64,000 nt of DNA from Euborellia annulipes (Eukaryota > Arthropoda > Insecta > Dermaptera > Anisolabididae): positions 21,974 to 85,973 of the forward strand of contig JAKCPI010004312.1 in the NCBI GenBank assembly GCA_023213315.1, read 5' to 3'. Both the position numbers and the translations under genes were made by a program. Within the stretch, counting starts at the first letter, position 1; the number at the start of each line of letters is the position of its first letter. Below the pieces are notes generated by a model. That model was not told the origin of the DNA. It did not search any database and saw nothing but the letters and a program-made list of their open reading frames with translations. This document shows, one piece after another, positions 22,590 through 34,409 of the stretch.

Positions 22590-23200
22590 TGGAGGAAGGG
22601 AGAGAGACCAGTCCCGTCAGGGACTGATTTTTGGGGAGTAGAGAGGGGTGAAGGGCCTCTCACTCCCAAAATTGGAACCGGGTTGATGGCCATTTGCGCT
22701 AGATACCGGTACTGGGGTTGGTGCGTGTCTGCGTGCACGATGCACCAGGGGTAAACAATCGGGGAATGTTTTTTTTTTGTAGGCTATTCAGGGTTTTTAT
22801 GCCGTAATTTAAGGCTTTTCTCTCAAATAAAAATAAAAAAAATTTCCTTGAGGAGATCTGAGAGAGGATGGATTGCTGGGAGAGTCCCGTCAGGGACTGA
22901 TTTTTGGGGAGTAGAGAGGTTCCCAAACATTGGGAACCGGATTGTTGGCTCTCGAGCTAGATACCGGTACATATGGGTTGGTGCGTGCCTCAGTGCACGA
23001 TGCACCAGGGGTAAATAAACGGGGAATGTTTTTTTTTTTTTAGGCTATTGAGGGTTTTTATGCCATAATTTAGGCTTTTCCCTCAAATAAAAAAAAATCT
23101 TTTCCTTGAAAAGATTGAGAGATTGGAGAGAGATGAGTTCCGAGAGGGACTGATTTTTGGGGAAGGGCCCTCTCACCTCCAAAATTGGAACAGGGTTATT
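22590..23200. repeat. Tandem array, about 2.3 units of 253-273 bp
   Basis: gtcccgtcagggactgattt begins at 22611 and again at 22884; a third, diverged start (gttccgagagggactgattt) is at 23137. Each unit has gctagataccggtac, ggttggtgcgtg, gtgcacgatgcaccaggggtaaa and cggggaatg. The last part resembles the SINE2 core (ccggttgggtttgaggtgtg...ggtaaataaacgggga). Several 60-75-codon frames on both strands are by-products. Confidence 0.75.
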
Positions 23201-24374
23201 GGTGGGGGCGAAGCCCCCCCTCGGCTAAGCGCGAGGCCCGCTGAAGGTGGGCGGAGGGGCTAGCTAAATTTTAATCATAAAAAAAAATCATATTGGTAAG
23301 GATTATGTTATGAACAGGCATGCCTTGGTATCACATATCAGCCACCGAATGGGGTATTTTCATAAACTCCTATGCGCTTTCAACGAATACACCTGTAGCT
23401 ATTTTTTTACACCTCCCCTTCGCTATGTCTTTTTTATAACTCCTTGAATAGCATAAAAAAAGATATTTTGTTTTTACTCGAAAAGCTAAAAGAATGATTC
23501 ATCCTGATCCATTCATTCATTTCCTTCTATTTCATTCATTCATTCATTCATAAAAACAATAGAGATGGAGAAATCCTCCAGGTTTGTAAATTGGGGGGAA
23601 AAAAATGGGATTAAAAATTAAGGATGTTGTTAAAAAGGGATTTTACTACTCGGCGAAGTTAAACCAGGCATTTAGAAAATAATGAAGTTAATTTTATTTT
23701 AATAGAATAAAATAATCCTTTATTCAAATTATTACGTGGAATATAGAATAGTAGGCCTATTTGTACTGTCGGAACCTAAATATACATCGACACAAAAACT
23801 CCTTCAGTAAGAGAAAGTTGTGTGCTGTGCGACCAGTCACACCAGATTTTTTCACGTAAAAGTTTTTGATCAGCTTAATAAGGAAATCGCATAATTTTTT
23901 CAAGAGCATTCGACCTCTGTAGTCCATTATCTAATTAACTATTCATCTTTTTAATAAGATAACGCCCGCCGCTTGCCTTTTCTTCAGGCTTAATGAGAAC
24001 ATTTTTACTACTTGAATTTTAAATGTTCTACATTAATTAGAAAAAAAAAAAAAAGAAAGGAATAATAATAAAGAAAAAAATTGAATGAAATTAATCTGCT
24101 TGTCTTCCGCTGGGATTTTATAACAAATCAAAAAAATTATTATTTTTTTTTAATTAGGATTAATTACCAAAAAAGAAATTCATTTTATGAACCTATAATT
24201 AAATTATATTTAAAGTGAATTTAGAGAATTATACTTGTTTAGGGAGGGGAGCTGCAAGTCTCGCTTCATGCTCACTGATTTTCCTCCCTGAACTAGGGAA
24301 AAAGTATCGATATCCGTAAAGTATTTATTATTTTTTAAGTATGAATATTATTGTATGAAGGACATCACAAGGTA
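23201..24374. other. No gene; hairpin and family Z fragment
   Basis: A ggggcgaagcccccc hairpin lies at 23206-23220 and a degraded family Z hairpin at 23788-23860 (gtaagagaaagttgtgtgctg, cagtcacaccagatttttt). Confidence 0.45.
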
Positions 24375-24740
24375 CAGGGCCGGCTCTACGTGTAAGCACA
24401 AAATGGGTCGCATCGGGGCGCCATAATTTACGCAAAAAAAAAAAAAAATTTTTTTTGAAGACGGCAAAAATTCCGTGTCTCTAAGAAAAAAGGTAAAATA
24501 ATTTTCATAGACGGGAAAAAAAATTTTCCGCGGGACGGAAAACTTAGGTTCTGCGAAAGAAAAATTTTTTTGAAGGGCGGCAAAAATTTTGTTTCTTTAA
24601 AAAAAATTTTTCGGCAGAAAAATTTTAGAGTTCAGCCCCCCCCCTCCCCTCTTCCCGAAAAAATTTCTGTATACGCCCCTGGTTGCAAGGCGTCAATTAC
24701 TGTTCTGCATCGGGGCGCCAAAATCCTAGAGCCGGCCCTG
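24375..24740. mobile_element. hAT-type element with perfect 8-bp target duplication
   Basis: acaaggta flanks it at 24367-24374 and 24741-24748. Inverted ends start CAGGGCCGGCTCTA. The inside has the ggtaaaataattttca...gacgggaaaaaaaa module and, at 24672-24684, gtatacgcccctg, which is the end of the other hAT type at 40093, suggesting nesting. No transposase frame. Confidence 0.88.
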
Positions 24741-24869
24741 ACAAGGTATCTTAAAAAAAAAATCTGATTGCTTTTCTCGAAAAATCACCTGAATATTTAC
24801 TCAAAATTCACATGAAAAAGGTTATTGCTTTCCTATTTAAAATATCCGTCTTAAATATTACATAAAATG

Positions 24870-24925
24870 CCTATGAACCCCGGCGTAATTCACGTGGGTT
24901 CGACTCCCGCAACTGCATATTTGTT
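24870..24925 (+). repeat. tRNA T-arm-like relic
   Basis: cacgtgggttcgactcccgc contains a perfect B-box and a T-arm GTGGG/CCCGC, but no A-box at the right distance upstream. Probably a SINE or tRNA pseudogene remnant. Confidence 0.3.
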
Positions 24926-25170
24926 TTTTTTTTTATTCGCATTTCTACATTCTCTTATTATTCCACTTCCTAACGGTTCAATTTGAATATATTATAATAA
25001 AAACTATTTCGAAACTTGAAAATAAAATAAAAGAAATTGTTCCTTCCCCTTCTGGCGCCCACTATATGATTCATTCATTTTTAGGTTGTTGACGTCATGA
25101 AACCGTTGGTTTGTTTTGTTTTCATTGAATATGCCACCATTGATGATTAAAGTCAGATAAGACCTTGTCT

Positions 25171-25192
25171 CGTCTCTCTCTCTCTCTCTCTC
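25171..25192. repeat. (TC)n microsatellite
   Basis: Ten TC units. Confidence 0.95.
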
Positions 25193-25582
25193 CCACTTAT
25201 TTATCCCCAAAAATGGAGCGAATAAGTCTTTAGAAAAATAATACAATAATTATGGAGGATATCTATCTCCTAATTATTATCTGTTTCCGCCTTTGAGTAA
25301 TAATAACCTTGCTTGTTAATATATTTTCCTAACTGTATAGCTATCTAAGTGCTTATAAAATTATTCCTCATTATCCTAGAAAATCTTTTATTATATGAGA
25401 TGCCTGTTAATCAACCCAGAAAGTTTTATGACATAAATTCGTATTTAAAATTGGAATGCACGTCAACTAGACGAAAAAGAAAGAACTGTAAAGCCAAGGA
25501 GGTGTGGGTTCTTGTCTGGGGTAGGCGGAGAAAATTATTTAAATCAATTGGATACCAAAAGTTTGAAATATACCATTAATAT

Positions 25583-25687
25583 TTTGTATCCAAATGGCTT
25601 AAATAAAATCATCGGACGTCCGATCCGACCCCCAGACCCTTGGTATATAAGGCAGGCGCGCTACCAACTACTCCAAGCCGGAGGGCC
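25583..25687 (-). mobile_element. SINE1 fragment (head and middle)
   Basis: On minus: ggccctccggcttggagtagt, ataccaagggtctgggggtcg and the region leading to the middle hairpin; the tail is absent. Confidence 0.75.
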
Positions 25688-25768
25688 ATTGTTAATGTTG
25701 ATTTAAGTTCAGTTTATTGATGTCAAATGAAACTCATTTTACTACAATCCGTAAATATTGACATTAGA

Positions 25769-25812
25769 CTGTCCCGAAGAAGAGCGTGATTGGGTGCTCG
25801 AAAAGTTGACAG
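25769..25812 (+). ncRNA. Hammerhead-like motif, partly decayed
   Basis: Helix I CTGTC/GACAG (5 bp, perfect), core CCGAAGA (U4 to C), extra A, helix II GAGC/GCTC, GAAA, AGTT. Related to 39623-39675 by the cgtgattggg loop. Helix III AAGT is not self-complementary. It is followed at about 25841 by ggctgactcc, an end block shared with the foldback at 50093. Confidence 0.6.
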
Positions 25813-25923
25813 AAAAAATTTCTTTTTTATTTTTCTCTTGGCTGACTCCACTCCAGTATTGATAGTTAACACTCATAGCCAGTACAGAAAACATTGTCTA
25901 TTTGAAATATATAGATCTAAATA

Positions 25924-26177
25924 TGGACCCTGTTATGCATTAGTGTGTCAAGCGCCAAAAAAAATTAAAAAATTGAGTTAAGCACGAAATATTGTTTCAA
26001 ATGCTATAATTAAGAGTATTTTTTATGAAATATGTCCTAAAAACATTTATATTTAATGTTACTTGCACAATTGACAAAGAAAATTATATATAATCCAATG
26101 AAAACAAAAAACTTTAATGTTAATTTAGTCAAATCTCGGTAGGTGGCGCTTGACACACTAATGCGTAACCGGGTCCA
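25924..26177. mobile_element. Family V TIR element, copy 2
   Basis: Ends TGGACCCTGTTATGCATTAG and TGGACCCGGTTACGCATTAG (right end read on minus). Flanked by tata-like sequence on both sides. Confidence 0.8.
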
Positions 26178-26212
26178 TATATATGACTAAAAATGGGGGC
26201 TGATGTAGGGAC

Positions 26213-26280
26213 AAACTGGCTTTAAGTAAAATCATCGGGCCTGGGGCGCCAGCGACTTTTTGGTATACGAACCCGAGGAG
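26213..26280 (-). mobile_element. SINE1 fragment abutting SINE2
   Basis: cgggttcgtataccaaaaag and a ggcc-rich middle on minus. It joins at about 26282 directly to the SINE2 body, which lacks its own tRNA head. Confidence 0.5.
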
Positions 26281-26282
26281 GA

Positions 26283-26701
26283 ATAAAAATATTTATTTAA
26301 TGTAAATAAATCCTCAAGCAGACACTGGATTGGAATATTGGATCTCACTATAATAGCCTCCAGCAAATCTACGAGGAAAGGAAGTTGCTGTGACATTCCG
26401 TCCTGTGCAAGAGGACGTAAAGAAGGTGTGATGCATTCTTCGAAAGGAGTAGGTGCTGAGGGAGTCCCGCCTCAAACTAGGACAGACCTCTCTAGCATAG
26501 AAGGCATAAGGAACCGGGTGGAATTAGTTCACTAGATAGAAACGAACGCAGGAGGAGGAATTAGAGATAGGAAATAATGTGAACTTTACGGGGTGACGGT
26601 AGATGGCTACGGCCAGAGGCCGGTTGGGTTTGAGGTGTGTGACTCCGTGCACGATAGCACTACGGGGATCCAGAAAATAATTTCAAATAATAATAATAAT
26701 G
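26283..26701 (+). mobile_element. SINE2, headless
   Basis: Body from aatatttatttaatgtaaa through gatgcattcttcgaaaggag, gccagaggccggttggg and cgtgcacgatagcac to the tail tttcaaataataataat. Confidence 0.75.
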
Positions 26702-26939
26702 GCTAAGATGTCGCAAATACATAGAGAGTTTTAGATAAAAATAAGTAAATATTAATAAAGAAGAGGGAGAAGGTGAATTCCAATATAATCCGTTCTAACT
26801 TTTCTTTTCAATATATTGCTACATAAATCTACTCACACAACAAACACTAAAAAAAAAACAAGGCTTCGCTCTCGTTTCATTGAAGACAGGCAGGCAGACG
26901 GGCGGCAACAGAGCAAAGAAGAAAGCAGTTGAAATAAAA

Positions 26940-27170
26940 AAAATAAAGTGGGGGGAGGGGGGGGGGTCTCGCGACTTTGAGACCTTGACGGGCGGCCCAC
27001 ACGCGACCGGTCACCGGTTACTGTCTTAAGGGGGTCCCCACGGGTAGAGGGGGAGGGAGGGATGTAAAAGTGAAGGGGGTCCATCGCATGCCTTGTAAGG
27101 CAGGACGGCCTGAGGAGGCGGACAGGCCACTGGCCTGCCCTCCTCGAAATAGGGGTCCCGCTCGCTGCCT
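26940..27170. other. GC-rich patch
   Basis: G-runs at 26950-26967, gcgaccggtcaccggt, and ggacaggccactggcctgccc (partly self-complementary). The minus frame at 26833-27084 is Pro/Ser-rich without a domain. It could be a promoter or first exon, but nothing else supports that. Confidence 0.3.
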
Positions 27171-27285
27171 TTCTTTTTTATTCATATATATCTACTAGAA
27201 AAATGTACTGATAGCATACATCAGAAAGAATTTGGAAATGTTTTATTACGTTAAAAACAATTGACCTCATCTCGTTGAGAGTTTC

Positions 27286-27858
27286 TTCATGGAATTTTTC
27301 AATGCGGTTTTTTTTTAATGAATTAAATTCATAAGAGATTATTGGGACATCGAGCTATAATTTTTTTAATGACTTATTAAAAAATTATCGTAATTAATTT
27401 TTTTGTTATCAAGCAAATACAAAAAAACAATCTGTCCCAATAATCTTTAATTTTTTTTTTAATTTAAAAATGAATTTATTGTTATTATTAATCACTTATT
27501 AATGAAGAAATTTTTAAAATAAGCTTAGATGATTTATTTAAAAATCAACTGTCAAATTAGTTCAGCATTCTTGCAATAGATGGCAGGCTAGTCTAACAGA
27601 CGATATAGTATTAGCCTATATTTATATATTTTTATGCTTTTATAAAAGATACATAATATATAATAACATTTATAAAGTATTTATTGTTAAAAGATCAATG
27701 AAAATCAACCAAATGCATTAAATATTATTAGCTACCATTCTGACATCTCTTGGCCAATTTTTGAATTACTTGATTTTTTGGGCATACTTTTTATGACACA
27801 CTACGCCCTCTTATCGGGAAAAACATGCGTAACACCTTCGCTCCTAATCCGCCTTAAG
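27286..27858 (-). repeat. Family U repeat, copy 3
   Basis: Reverse complement of 15477-16099, with the same tgccatctattgcaagaatg block, inner inverted pair and gttacgcatgtttttcc end. Confidence 0.8.
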
Positions 27859-30065
27859 AGACATCTGACAACCCTCAGAAATAAATGGTGAAAATTGTTT
27901 TTATTTACCTTGAAAGAATTATTAAAGAAGACATTTCATAATTTTTTTGGTTATTTTCAGGAACGAATTTATTAATAAACGAATAGATTTCAAACACTTT
28001 GTATTTCATGTTTAAATAATGAAATTCACTGTCAGACGATCTGTCACTTGACACGGCACGACAATGAGAAGTTAGTTCGGGGGAAGTGAGGGCGTTGCGA
28101 GCGCCCAGTAAATTAACCACTGAATTCAAATCAGATTTTAAATTCAAATTAAAAAAAAAATTAAATTTTTAAATAATATATTACTCATTTGCTTGAAATT
28201 ATAAAAATTTATTCATACGGAGGGGGAGGATCATCCGAACTCCCCTTCACCCCAAAAAAATTTTTCTGATTACCAATTAGTTAAAAAAAAAAACACATTT
28301 CTCCTCTATTTAATTATTTCGATAATCCGGAAGTCTAAGCTTTTCAAAACATAACATTTATAAAAATTTTAAAAGGTATTTAAAGTGTTGTTCGTTTAAT
28401 TAGCTCTGATGAAAAAATGGCACCACTCCAACTCTCTTAAAAAAAAAAAATAGAGAGAGACACAAAGATCACACTTGAGAGAAAGAGAGATGGAGAGAGA
28501 GAAAACTATGAACATTAAACAGGTTTCGTTAATGTTGAATTTTTTAAAAATATTTAAAAGATGAGTGAGATCTATTATCTGATAAAAGGATCATCAGGCT
28601 AATCATCAAAAAATACTTAAAATTAATATTACCGAATCTCTAAAGGCGGCTGCACACTTGACAAGCATGCATGTGCACAAATTCCCTTCGAAATGCTTGT
28701 GCAAGCAACAGCTTATGCCGAAAATTAACCTCAAAATGTCAAACTCGGAAGGTTATTTGTTCGTTATAAGCAGTTCTACTCATACTTAAAGGGGGTAATT
28801 ACCCCCACCCCCGCCCTCCCGAGATTTGGGGAAAAATATTTTTCTTGGAAATTAAATTATAAAATTTTAAAAATTTTATTTGTATATGCCTATATATTAT
28901 TATTCTGGTAAACAAGTATTAAATTACCGAAAGTAAAAGAAAGTCGTGTGCTGTGCGGCCAGTTACGCCAGATTTCCAGGGTCCTGGGGGCAAAGCCCGC
29001 CGAAGGCGGTATTTACGAAGTTGTCGAAGGATTTGCTTTACATGAACGTTTTTGCTGAATAATGTTTTGATTTATTTTTAAAAATCTATATAAATATTCT
29101 TAAAATAAGTTCAAATAAGCGCAAAGGGGAAAAATCGTAAAAACCTAAAAAAAAAAGCATAAAAAATGCAATCTCAATTCACTTGGTTTTGCGTAATTCG
29201 TGTAGAAAATTAAATATCTAAAATCCGGTCTCTAATGATAACCTATTTTTTTTTATAAAAAATTTTCAAAAAAAAAAAAAAAATTTAATACCCTATAAGA
29301 GAGTTTAAATGGTCCGGTCTGGGCCTCTGGGACTTATCCCCCTCTACCTACGCCCTTTAGGAGGAATGAAAGCAACATTACTGCAATATTCCAAGCTACC
29401 GTGAGGACCTTCCACACGCTGGGGTCACCAATCCCGAGGGGGGGGCTTTCTCCGCGCTAGGTTACAATCATCTCCTTTATAAATCAATTAATAAATTTAA
29501 AAAAAACATTTTTGAAGGCTACACCGAAACCCCCCCCCCTCTTTTTCTTCATCTAAGTTTTAATCTAATAATAAATTAAAATTTAATTCTTCCTTTATTT
29601 TTCACTCATTATCTTTTCATTTCAAAGAAAAGAGAGAGAGACGTTCCCAAGTTCTTCAACTAGATTTGAGATTCTTCTATTTACGTGCGCGCAAAGAGAG
29701 AGAGAATACTCATATATAAAGTTTTCTCTTTATTCATTATATGACAATTATTTTAGGTGAGTTGTGTTTGAATAAACTCCCCCCCTCCCCCACACCACAC
29801 CCACACACATTTTCTTTGTGTCTTAAAACAAAGCCACACCCCAAGAGTAAAGGGTTAGTAGTTTATTAGCTAGACTTTTAGAACAAAACTTCAACTTTAT
29901 TTTCTTCTGCTGTTTTTTTTTTTTTTTTTTTTATTAAGTTTATAAACTAATAGAGAGTTTAAAAAGAGTACGGGAAAAATTATATGGGTGCTTAAATATA
30001 TACACTGTTTAATTAAAAATCAAGTTCCAAGTCTTCTCTCCGCTACTTTGTATAGTTGATATTTA
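27859..30065. other. No gene; A/T runs and family Z scrap
   Basis: A family Z hairpin half lies at 28933-28977 (gtgctgtgcggccagttacgcc). GA-rich patches are at 28451-28502 and C-runs near 29529-29539 and 29779-29788. The frame at 27905-28147 has no recognisable domain. Confidence 0.4.
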
Positions 30066-30159
30066 AAAAAATATGGGGAATGACTTCCCCGAGACTTTCT
30101 CGTATATTCTTTTGGAATTACGTCTGGGTGTGTGTGTGTGAACACGATTGCTTAAAAAC
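30066..30159 (+). repeat. Family Y repeat, interrupted copy
   Basis: atatggggaatgacttcccc, gagactttctcgtatattc, ggaattacgtctg, a GT tract and cacgattgcttaaaaac. It is interrupted by the hAT MITE at 30160 and resumes at 30559. Confidence 0.75.
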
Positions 30160-30558
30160 TAGGAACCGACCGAATATTCGGTTTCGGTTACGGTTTCGGC
30201 CAAAAATCATGGTTTCGGCCGTAGTTTCGGTTTCGGCCAAAAAGTGGCCGAACCTTTCGGCCGGCCGAAACCAGAGTCTGAAAAAATGGGATGAGACTCG
30301 CATGCAAAAAAAAAAAAAGGTCAAATAATTTGCACTTGAGGGAGAAAAAAATTTTAGTCTCCCTAAAAAAAAGGTAAAATGATTTTCACGGGAGGGAAAA
30401 AAAATTCAAAAAAAAAAAAAAAGGTAAAATGAAAAAAAAATTTTATAGGAAATACAAGTTTCGGTTTCGGTTACGGTTTCGGCCGAAACTATGGTTGAGG
30501 CCGAATATTCGGTTTCGGTTTCGGTTTCGGCTGAAAATCTTGTTTCGGTCGGACCCTA
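30160..30558. mobile_element. hAT-type MITE of TTCGGT repeats, 8-bp target duplication
   Basis: ttaaaaac flanks it (30152-30159, 30559-30566). Inverted ends TAGGAACCGACCGAA and TAGGGTCCGACCGAA. The outer thirds are TTCGGT/CCGAAA near-tandem repeats; the middle has two copies of the aaaggtaaaatga module. Frames at 30056-30328 and 30429-30659 are Arg/Phe-rich readings of the hexamers and are not genes. Confidence 0.88.
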
Positions 30559-30566
30559 TTAAAAAC

Positions 30567-31406
30567 CAAAGCAGATCCGTCTGTCTTCAAGAATTCTTCT
30601 TGCTTCTCATCATTCAAACTGACCACACCATTTTTGGGGTCTTTTTAACAATTCTTTAAAAAATATTTTGAGGTTTTATAAAATAAAATAAAAAGATAAG
30701 AATCAATTGATATCTTTAAAATGTTTGCAACAAATACTGTATAAGAATTATTATAATACGATAAAATAAATATGGGGATTGACTTCCCCCGAGACTTTCT
30801 CGTATATTCTTTTGGAATTACGTCTGTGTGTGTGTGTGTGTGAACACGATTGCTTAAAAACCAAAGCATCTAGAAGGATGAAATTTGGTATATGCTCCTT
30901 ACACTAAAATTGTAGATTCCTATCAACTTTTGGAGTAAATACGTCACTTGGAAGTAGTACTTTACTTAAAAAGTTTTTTCAAACATTTTGAAATTTTCAA
31001 TTTCTTTGTTATATTATGATAAAATACTCAATTTTAAAAAGTTTTTATTCTTTGACATTTTTTCGAAAACTGAATAGTTTTTGAAATAATCACAGAAAAA
31101 ACGACATTTTTCGTTAATTTTGAAAAGAAAAATCAAAACAAAATCATACAGGTGCCATTAAAAAACATGTAAATATAAACAAATGAATTTTTTTCACAAA
31201 ATCTTCAATTTTAGTGTAAGGAGCATCGATCTGGCTGCTTTGGTTTTTAATTAATCGTGTTCACACACACACGGACACACACACAGACATAATGCCCAAA
31301 ATGGTATTTTTTGGACTCAGGGAGGTCTAAAACGTGGAGAAACATCAAAATCTCGAAGTCGAATTTTTTTTACGATTACAATACTTTCTCCATACGAGAA
31401 AGTAAA
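30567..31406 (+). repeat. Family Y, two joined partial copies
   Basis: 30574-31100 matches 44642-45165 almost base for base (cgtctgtcttcaag, ctgaccacaccatttttgggg, caattgatatctttaaaatg, acttccc...gagactttctcgtatattc). The right end at 31270-31406 has gtattttttggactcaggg, aaatctcgaagtcgaattt and catacgagaaagtaaaa. This shows that family Y is related to family Z. Confidence 0.75.
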
Positions 31407-32445
31407 AAATTCGATGTTGCTGTCATCGAAACAGCCGCTGGTATTTTAATGCTTATTGAATAACTTTTTATTCAAGATTTTTATGCTTTTTTAAACACTT
31501 TTTTCCATATTTTAAGCTTTTTTGTCCGGTCTTTAGTTATCATAAACAAATATTTTAAAATATTGAATCCTATATATTCAAATTTAAATTTATTTATTAT
31601 TTGTTTTTTTTGTTTGATACGGAGGGGTATTAAAATTAGCTCCGAAAACGACCCTGCTAATACTTCGCTTTAAAAAGGCGTCCCAAGGATTTTTCACTTG
31701 AAGAGGTAAATTGAATTTTAACAAAAATTGTAAAAATGTTCATTAAAATCAAATAAATAATAAAAATCATAAAAAAAAAAAAAAACTTGATCCTTTAAAG
31801 CGAGTTGGTCTCTAAGGACAGATAAAAGAGAATCAACGATATTTATAAATGTAATATTATTTTTTTTATCCAGGTCCTTAAAAAAAAAAAAAAAAAAAAA
31901 AAAAACTAAGAGATAGAGAATATATTAAACAAACTGACTGAAGTAAGCAAAATCTATAATTTAAAAAAAAAAGAGGGCAAAAAAATATTAATATTTGCTT
32001 GAATATATTCATAAATAAATTTTCTTTTTTCTTTTCAAGTATTTATTCAACAATGCGGAAAATTAAAAATATTGGAATGGAGAATGATGATTAGCTTAAA
32101 GTTATATAGATCATGCTGTATGCTCTCTCTCTCTTTAGACTCGCGCCGTCGACTCGCTTGAATTTAGAGAAACGGAACGCAAATGAACAGTAATTTCAAA
32201 GACTTAGTTTTAAAACTCTCGTGTGGAATGCATTAGTCATTTGGAAAAGGGAAAAGTGCTGAGCAAATAAGGGACGCTTCACTTTCTCTACTCCTGGAAA
32301 ATGGAGCGAATCCTACTTTTCATACTTTTAATTACATCACAGTTTGGAAATAAATGTGGGCCTACGTATGATGACGTCATTAATTGTAAGCTGATTTAAA
32401 AAAAAAGAGCGAATTGTAACAGTAACACATCCTAATAAAAACTTT
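31407..32445. other. No gene; homopolymers
   Basis: A 26-base A-run at 31880-31905, other A-runs, and a CRE octamer at 32372-32379. Confidence 0.4.
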
Positions 32446-32640
32446 CTATATGTTAATATATATAGAGAGAGAAAGTATTGGATTCATGTCAAAAATTCGA
32501 TGTCGAGATTTTGATGGATATACACGTTTTGAGGTCCCCTGAATCCAACAAAGTGGTTTTCGCAAAATGGTCTGTCTGTGAACAAAATATCTCAAGAATG
32601 AAAAGAGCTAGGAGATAAGAATTTTTTAACACCTTTGTAA
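32446..32640 (-). repeat. Family Z fragment (3' part)
   Basis: tatagagagagaaagtattgg, cgatgtcgagattttgatgg, cacgttttgaggtcccctg and ggtctgtctgtg. Confidence 0.7.
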
Positions 32641-32749
32641 GTAAATTTATAATGCCTTTCTGTCTGTTGAGTGTGTTTGATGTGTATTATATATATAATA
32701 TAAAAAATAATAATAATTCTGATTATATGTATTGTTTGTAATGTAGGTC

Positions 32750-32783
32750 CTGAAGATGGGTGACGTTTAGTCCCCGAAACGTC
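32750..32783 (+). ncRNA. Hammerhead ribozyme motif
   Basis: CTGAAGA, extra T, helix II GGG-GAC/GTC-CCC with one bulged T, GAAA, CGTC. All core bases are intact. Helix I is not evident from the flanks, so activity on its own is doubtful. Lies between two family Z pieces. Confidence 0.65.
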
Positions 32784-32934
32784 AACAGAGGAAAAATAAA
32801 TAATTCGGGCCGATAGAAGTCTTGTTTCATTTCGTCTTTAAAGGCGGATTCAGACCAACGGGCACAGTCAGAGCAAGCAGATCACGGTCAGAGACAGTCA
32901 AGTCAAGATCGCTGCCTCGGGATTTTTTTTCTCT

Positions 32935-33105
32935 AAATTCGATCCAGCAATTTTGATTAAAATTCAAAAATCAATTGTTTTTTAGATGCTCTTTAAAATG
33001 TATATTCTCATTTTGCCCTTGAAAATCTTTTGAAGCATACTTTACTCTTGTACTTTAAAGGAAAGATAGGTGAAATAGTTGCCATGGTAACAAATATAAA
33101 TTTTT
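32935..33105 (-). repeat. Family Z fragment (middle)
   Basis: ctctttaaaatgtatattctcattttgcc, tactttactcttgtac and a perfect X-box palindrome GTTGCCATGGTAAC (33078-33091). Confidence 0.7.
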
Positions 33106-33177
33106 TTTTAAAGTCATTTCGGCTGCAGAGGCCATTTGACTCTTATAAATTTATTTATTATTTATATCAGTGGTTCC

Positions 33178-33433
33178 CAACCTTTTTTTGATGTGCGGCC
33201 CACTTTTTCCGTAAAAAAAAAAAAACTCTGAGGCCCAGTGTGTATACCATATATAATTTTTAGGAACCGACTGAATATTCGGTTTCGGCCCGCGAAAAAA
33301 ATTTAGCATTCTCAAAAAAAAAGGTAAAATGATTTCAAAGAGAGGGAAAAAAAATTTTCAGCCCGGAAAAAATTTCGTTTTGCTAGGGAAAAGTTAAAAA
33401 AAAAAAGATAAAATGAATTTTGTATAGGAAATA
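33178..33433 (+). mobile_element. Two nested hAT-like left ends
   Basis: CAGTGGTTCCCAACCTTTTT at 33178 is a typical hAT terminus. At 33261 TAGGAACCGACTGAATATTC is the left end of the TTCGGT hAT type (30160), with the aaaggtaaaatgatt module after it. No right ends found. Confidence 0.5.
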
Positions 33434-33516
33434 CAAGTCTTAAATGGCCTAAATTGTTAAAGACTGTGTGTATGTGTGTGTGAATGTCAGTGTGAATGGG
33501 AAAAAAGTGTGTTTTG

Positions 33517-33545
<29 letters not shown>
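33434..33545 (+). mobile_element. SINE1 tail fragment
   Basis: aagtcttaaatggcctaaatt, agactgtgtgtatg, a GTGTGAATG block and a 27-base A-run. Confidence 0.7.
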
Positions 33546-33547
<2 letters not shown>

Positions 33548-33585
33548 AGCATCTTGAATTTTAATATATCGGTGGAAACTAAATA

Positions 33586-33690
33586 TATTTCGACACAAAA
33601 AAATCTGGCCTGACAAGTACAGAACACAACTTTCGATTACCGAAGGTACGAGAATGTGTGCTGTGCGACCAGTCATACCAGACGTTCCTT
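33586..33690. repeat. Family Z hairpin head
   Basis: tttcgacacaaaaaaatctgg to cagtcataccagac, with both internal arms. Confidence 0.75.
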
Positions 33691-34028
33691 AAATAGAGAA
33701 TGAGTCAAGTGAGTATTTTGTTATTGTTTCCTTGTATGTAAATAACTGAGCGGGGGGAGGGGGGAGCAATTACTTTCTTGCTAGACTCTCCATATATACA
33801 TGTATATCGATATTTAGTAAAGTATAGTGATTAAAAAGAACAATTTATCCATTTAGTTTTCATGGACATTAGAATGAAGGTGTCGTGTGAATAATAGCTT
33901 TTGAAATGCAATTGAATATTAAACAGCAAATTTATTTTTAATTTAAGTGTATATAATACGTAAGTCAATAACCTGTTAAAGTTTAGTATGTGCTTTCTTT
34001 TCCTTTAGAGTTAGGAAGGACACCGCAC

Positions 34029-34089
34029 CCATTTGGTATCCAAATGGCTTAAATAAAATCATCGGACTGTCTGGGATCCGAACCCGCTA
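34029..34089 (-). mobile_element. SINE1 fragment
   Basis: B-box and middle hairpin only, on minus: gcgggttcggatcccagac and atttaagccatttgg. Confidence 0.7.
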
Positions 34090-34409
34090 CTATGATTTAA
34101 TTCTCCTATTAAATCATAATGTTTTAACTAGAGCCAACGGTTTCCAGTTTAAAATTAAATATTTAAGTTTTCTAATTTTTTTTTTCGTATGGTGAAATAT
34201 CTCAACGGGATAAGGAATGCGTCAACGAGACGCAATCTGGGCAGACTATGTAAGAAGCCTTCACATTGGCACATAACGTTGTCGGAAAAAAAAAATTCAT
34301 CATCTCGATTTAAGAGACATTTCACTTGATGACGAAAATAAACAATCTGTAGTTGAGTTAACACAGTCGAGAATTAGAACATGTTGAGTAAAAATCGAAA
34401 TATTTCCAT

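Noticed and set aside
26833..27084. Pro/Arg-rich frame in the GC patch as an exon
   Set aside because: Composition follows G-runs, and no splice sites or family similarity support it.
30056..30659. Arg/Phe-rich frames
   Set aside because: Translations of TTCGGT hexamers inside a hAT MITE.
34320..34345. Hammerhead core at cttgatgacgaaaat
   Set aside because: There is no room for helix II between the two core halves.
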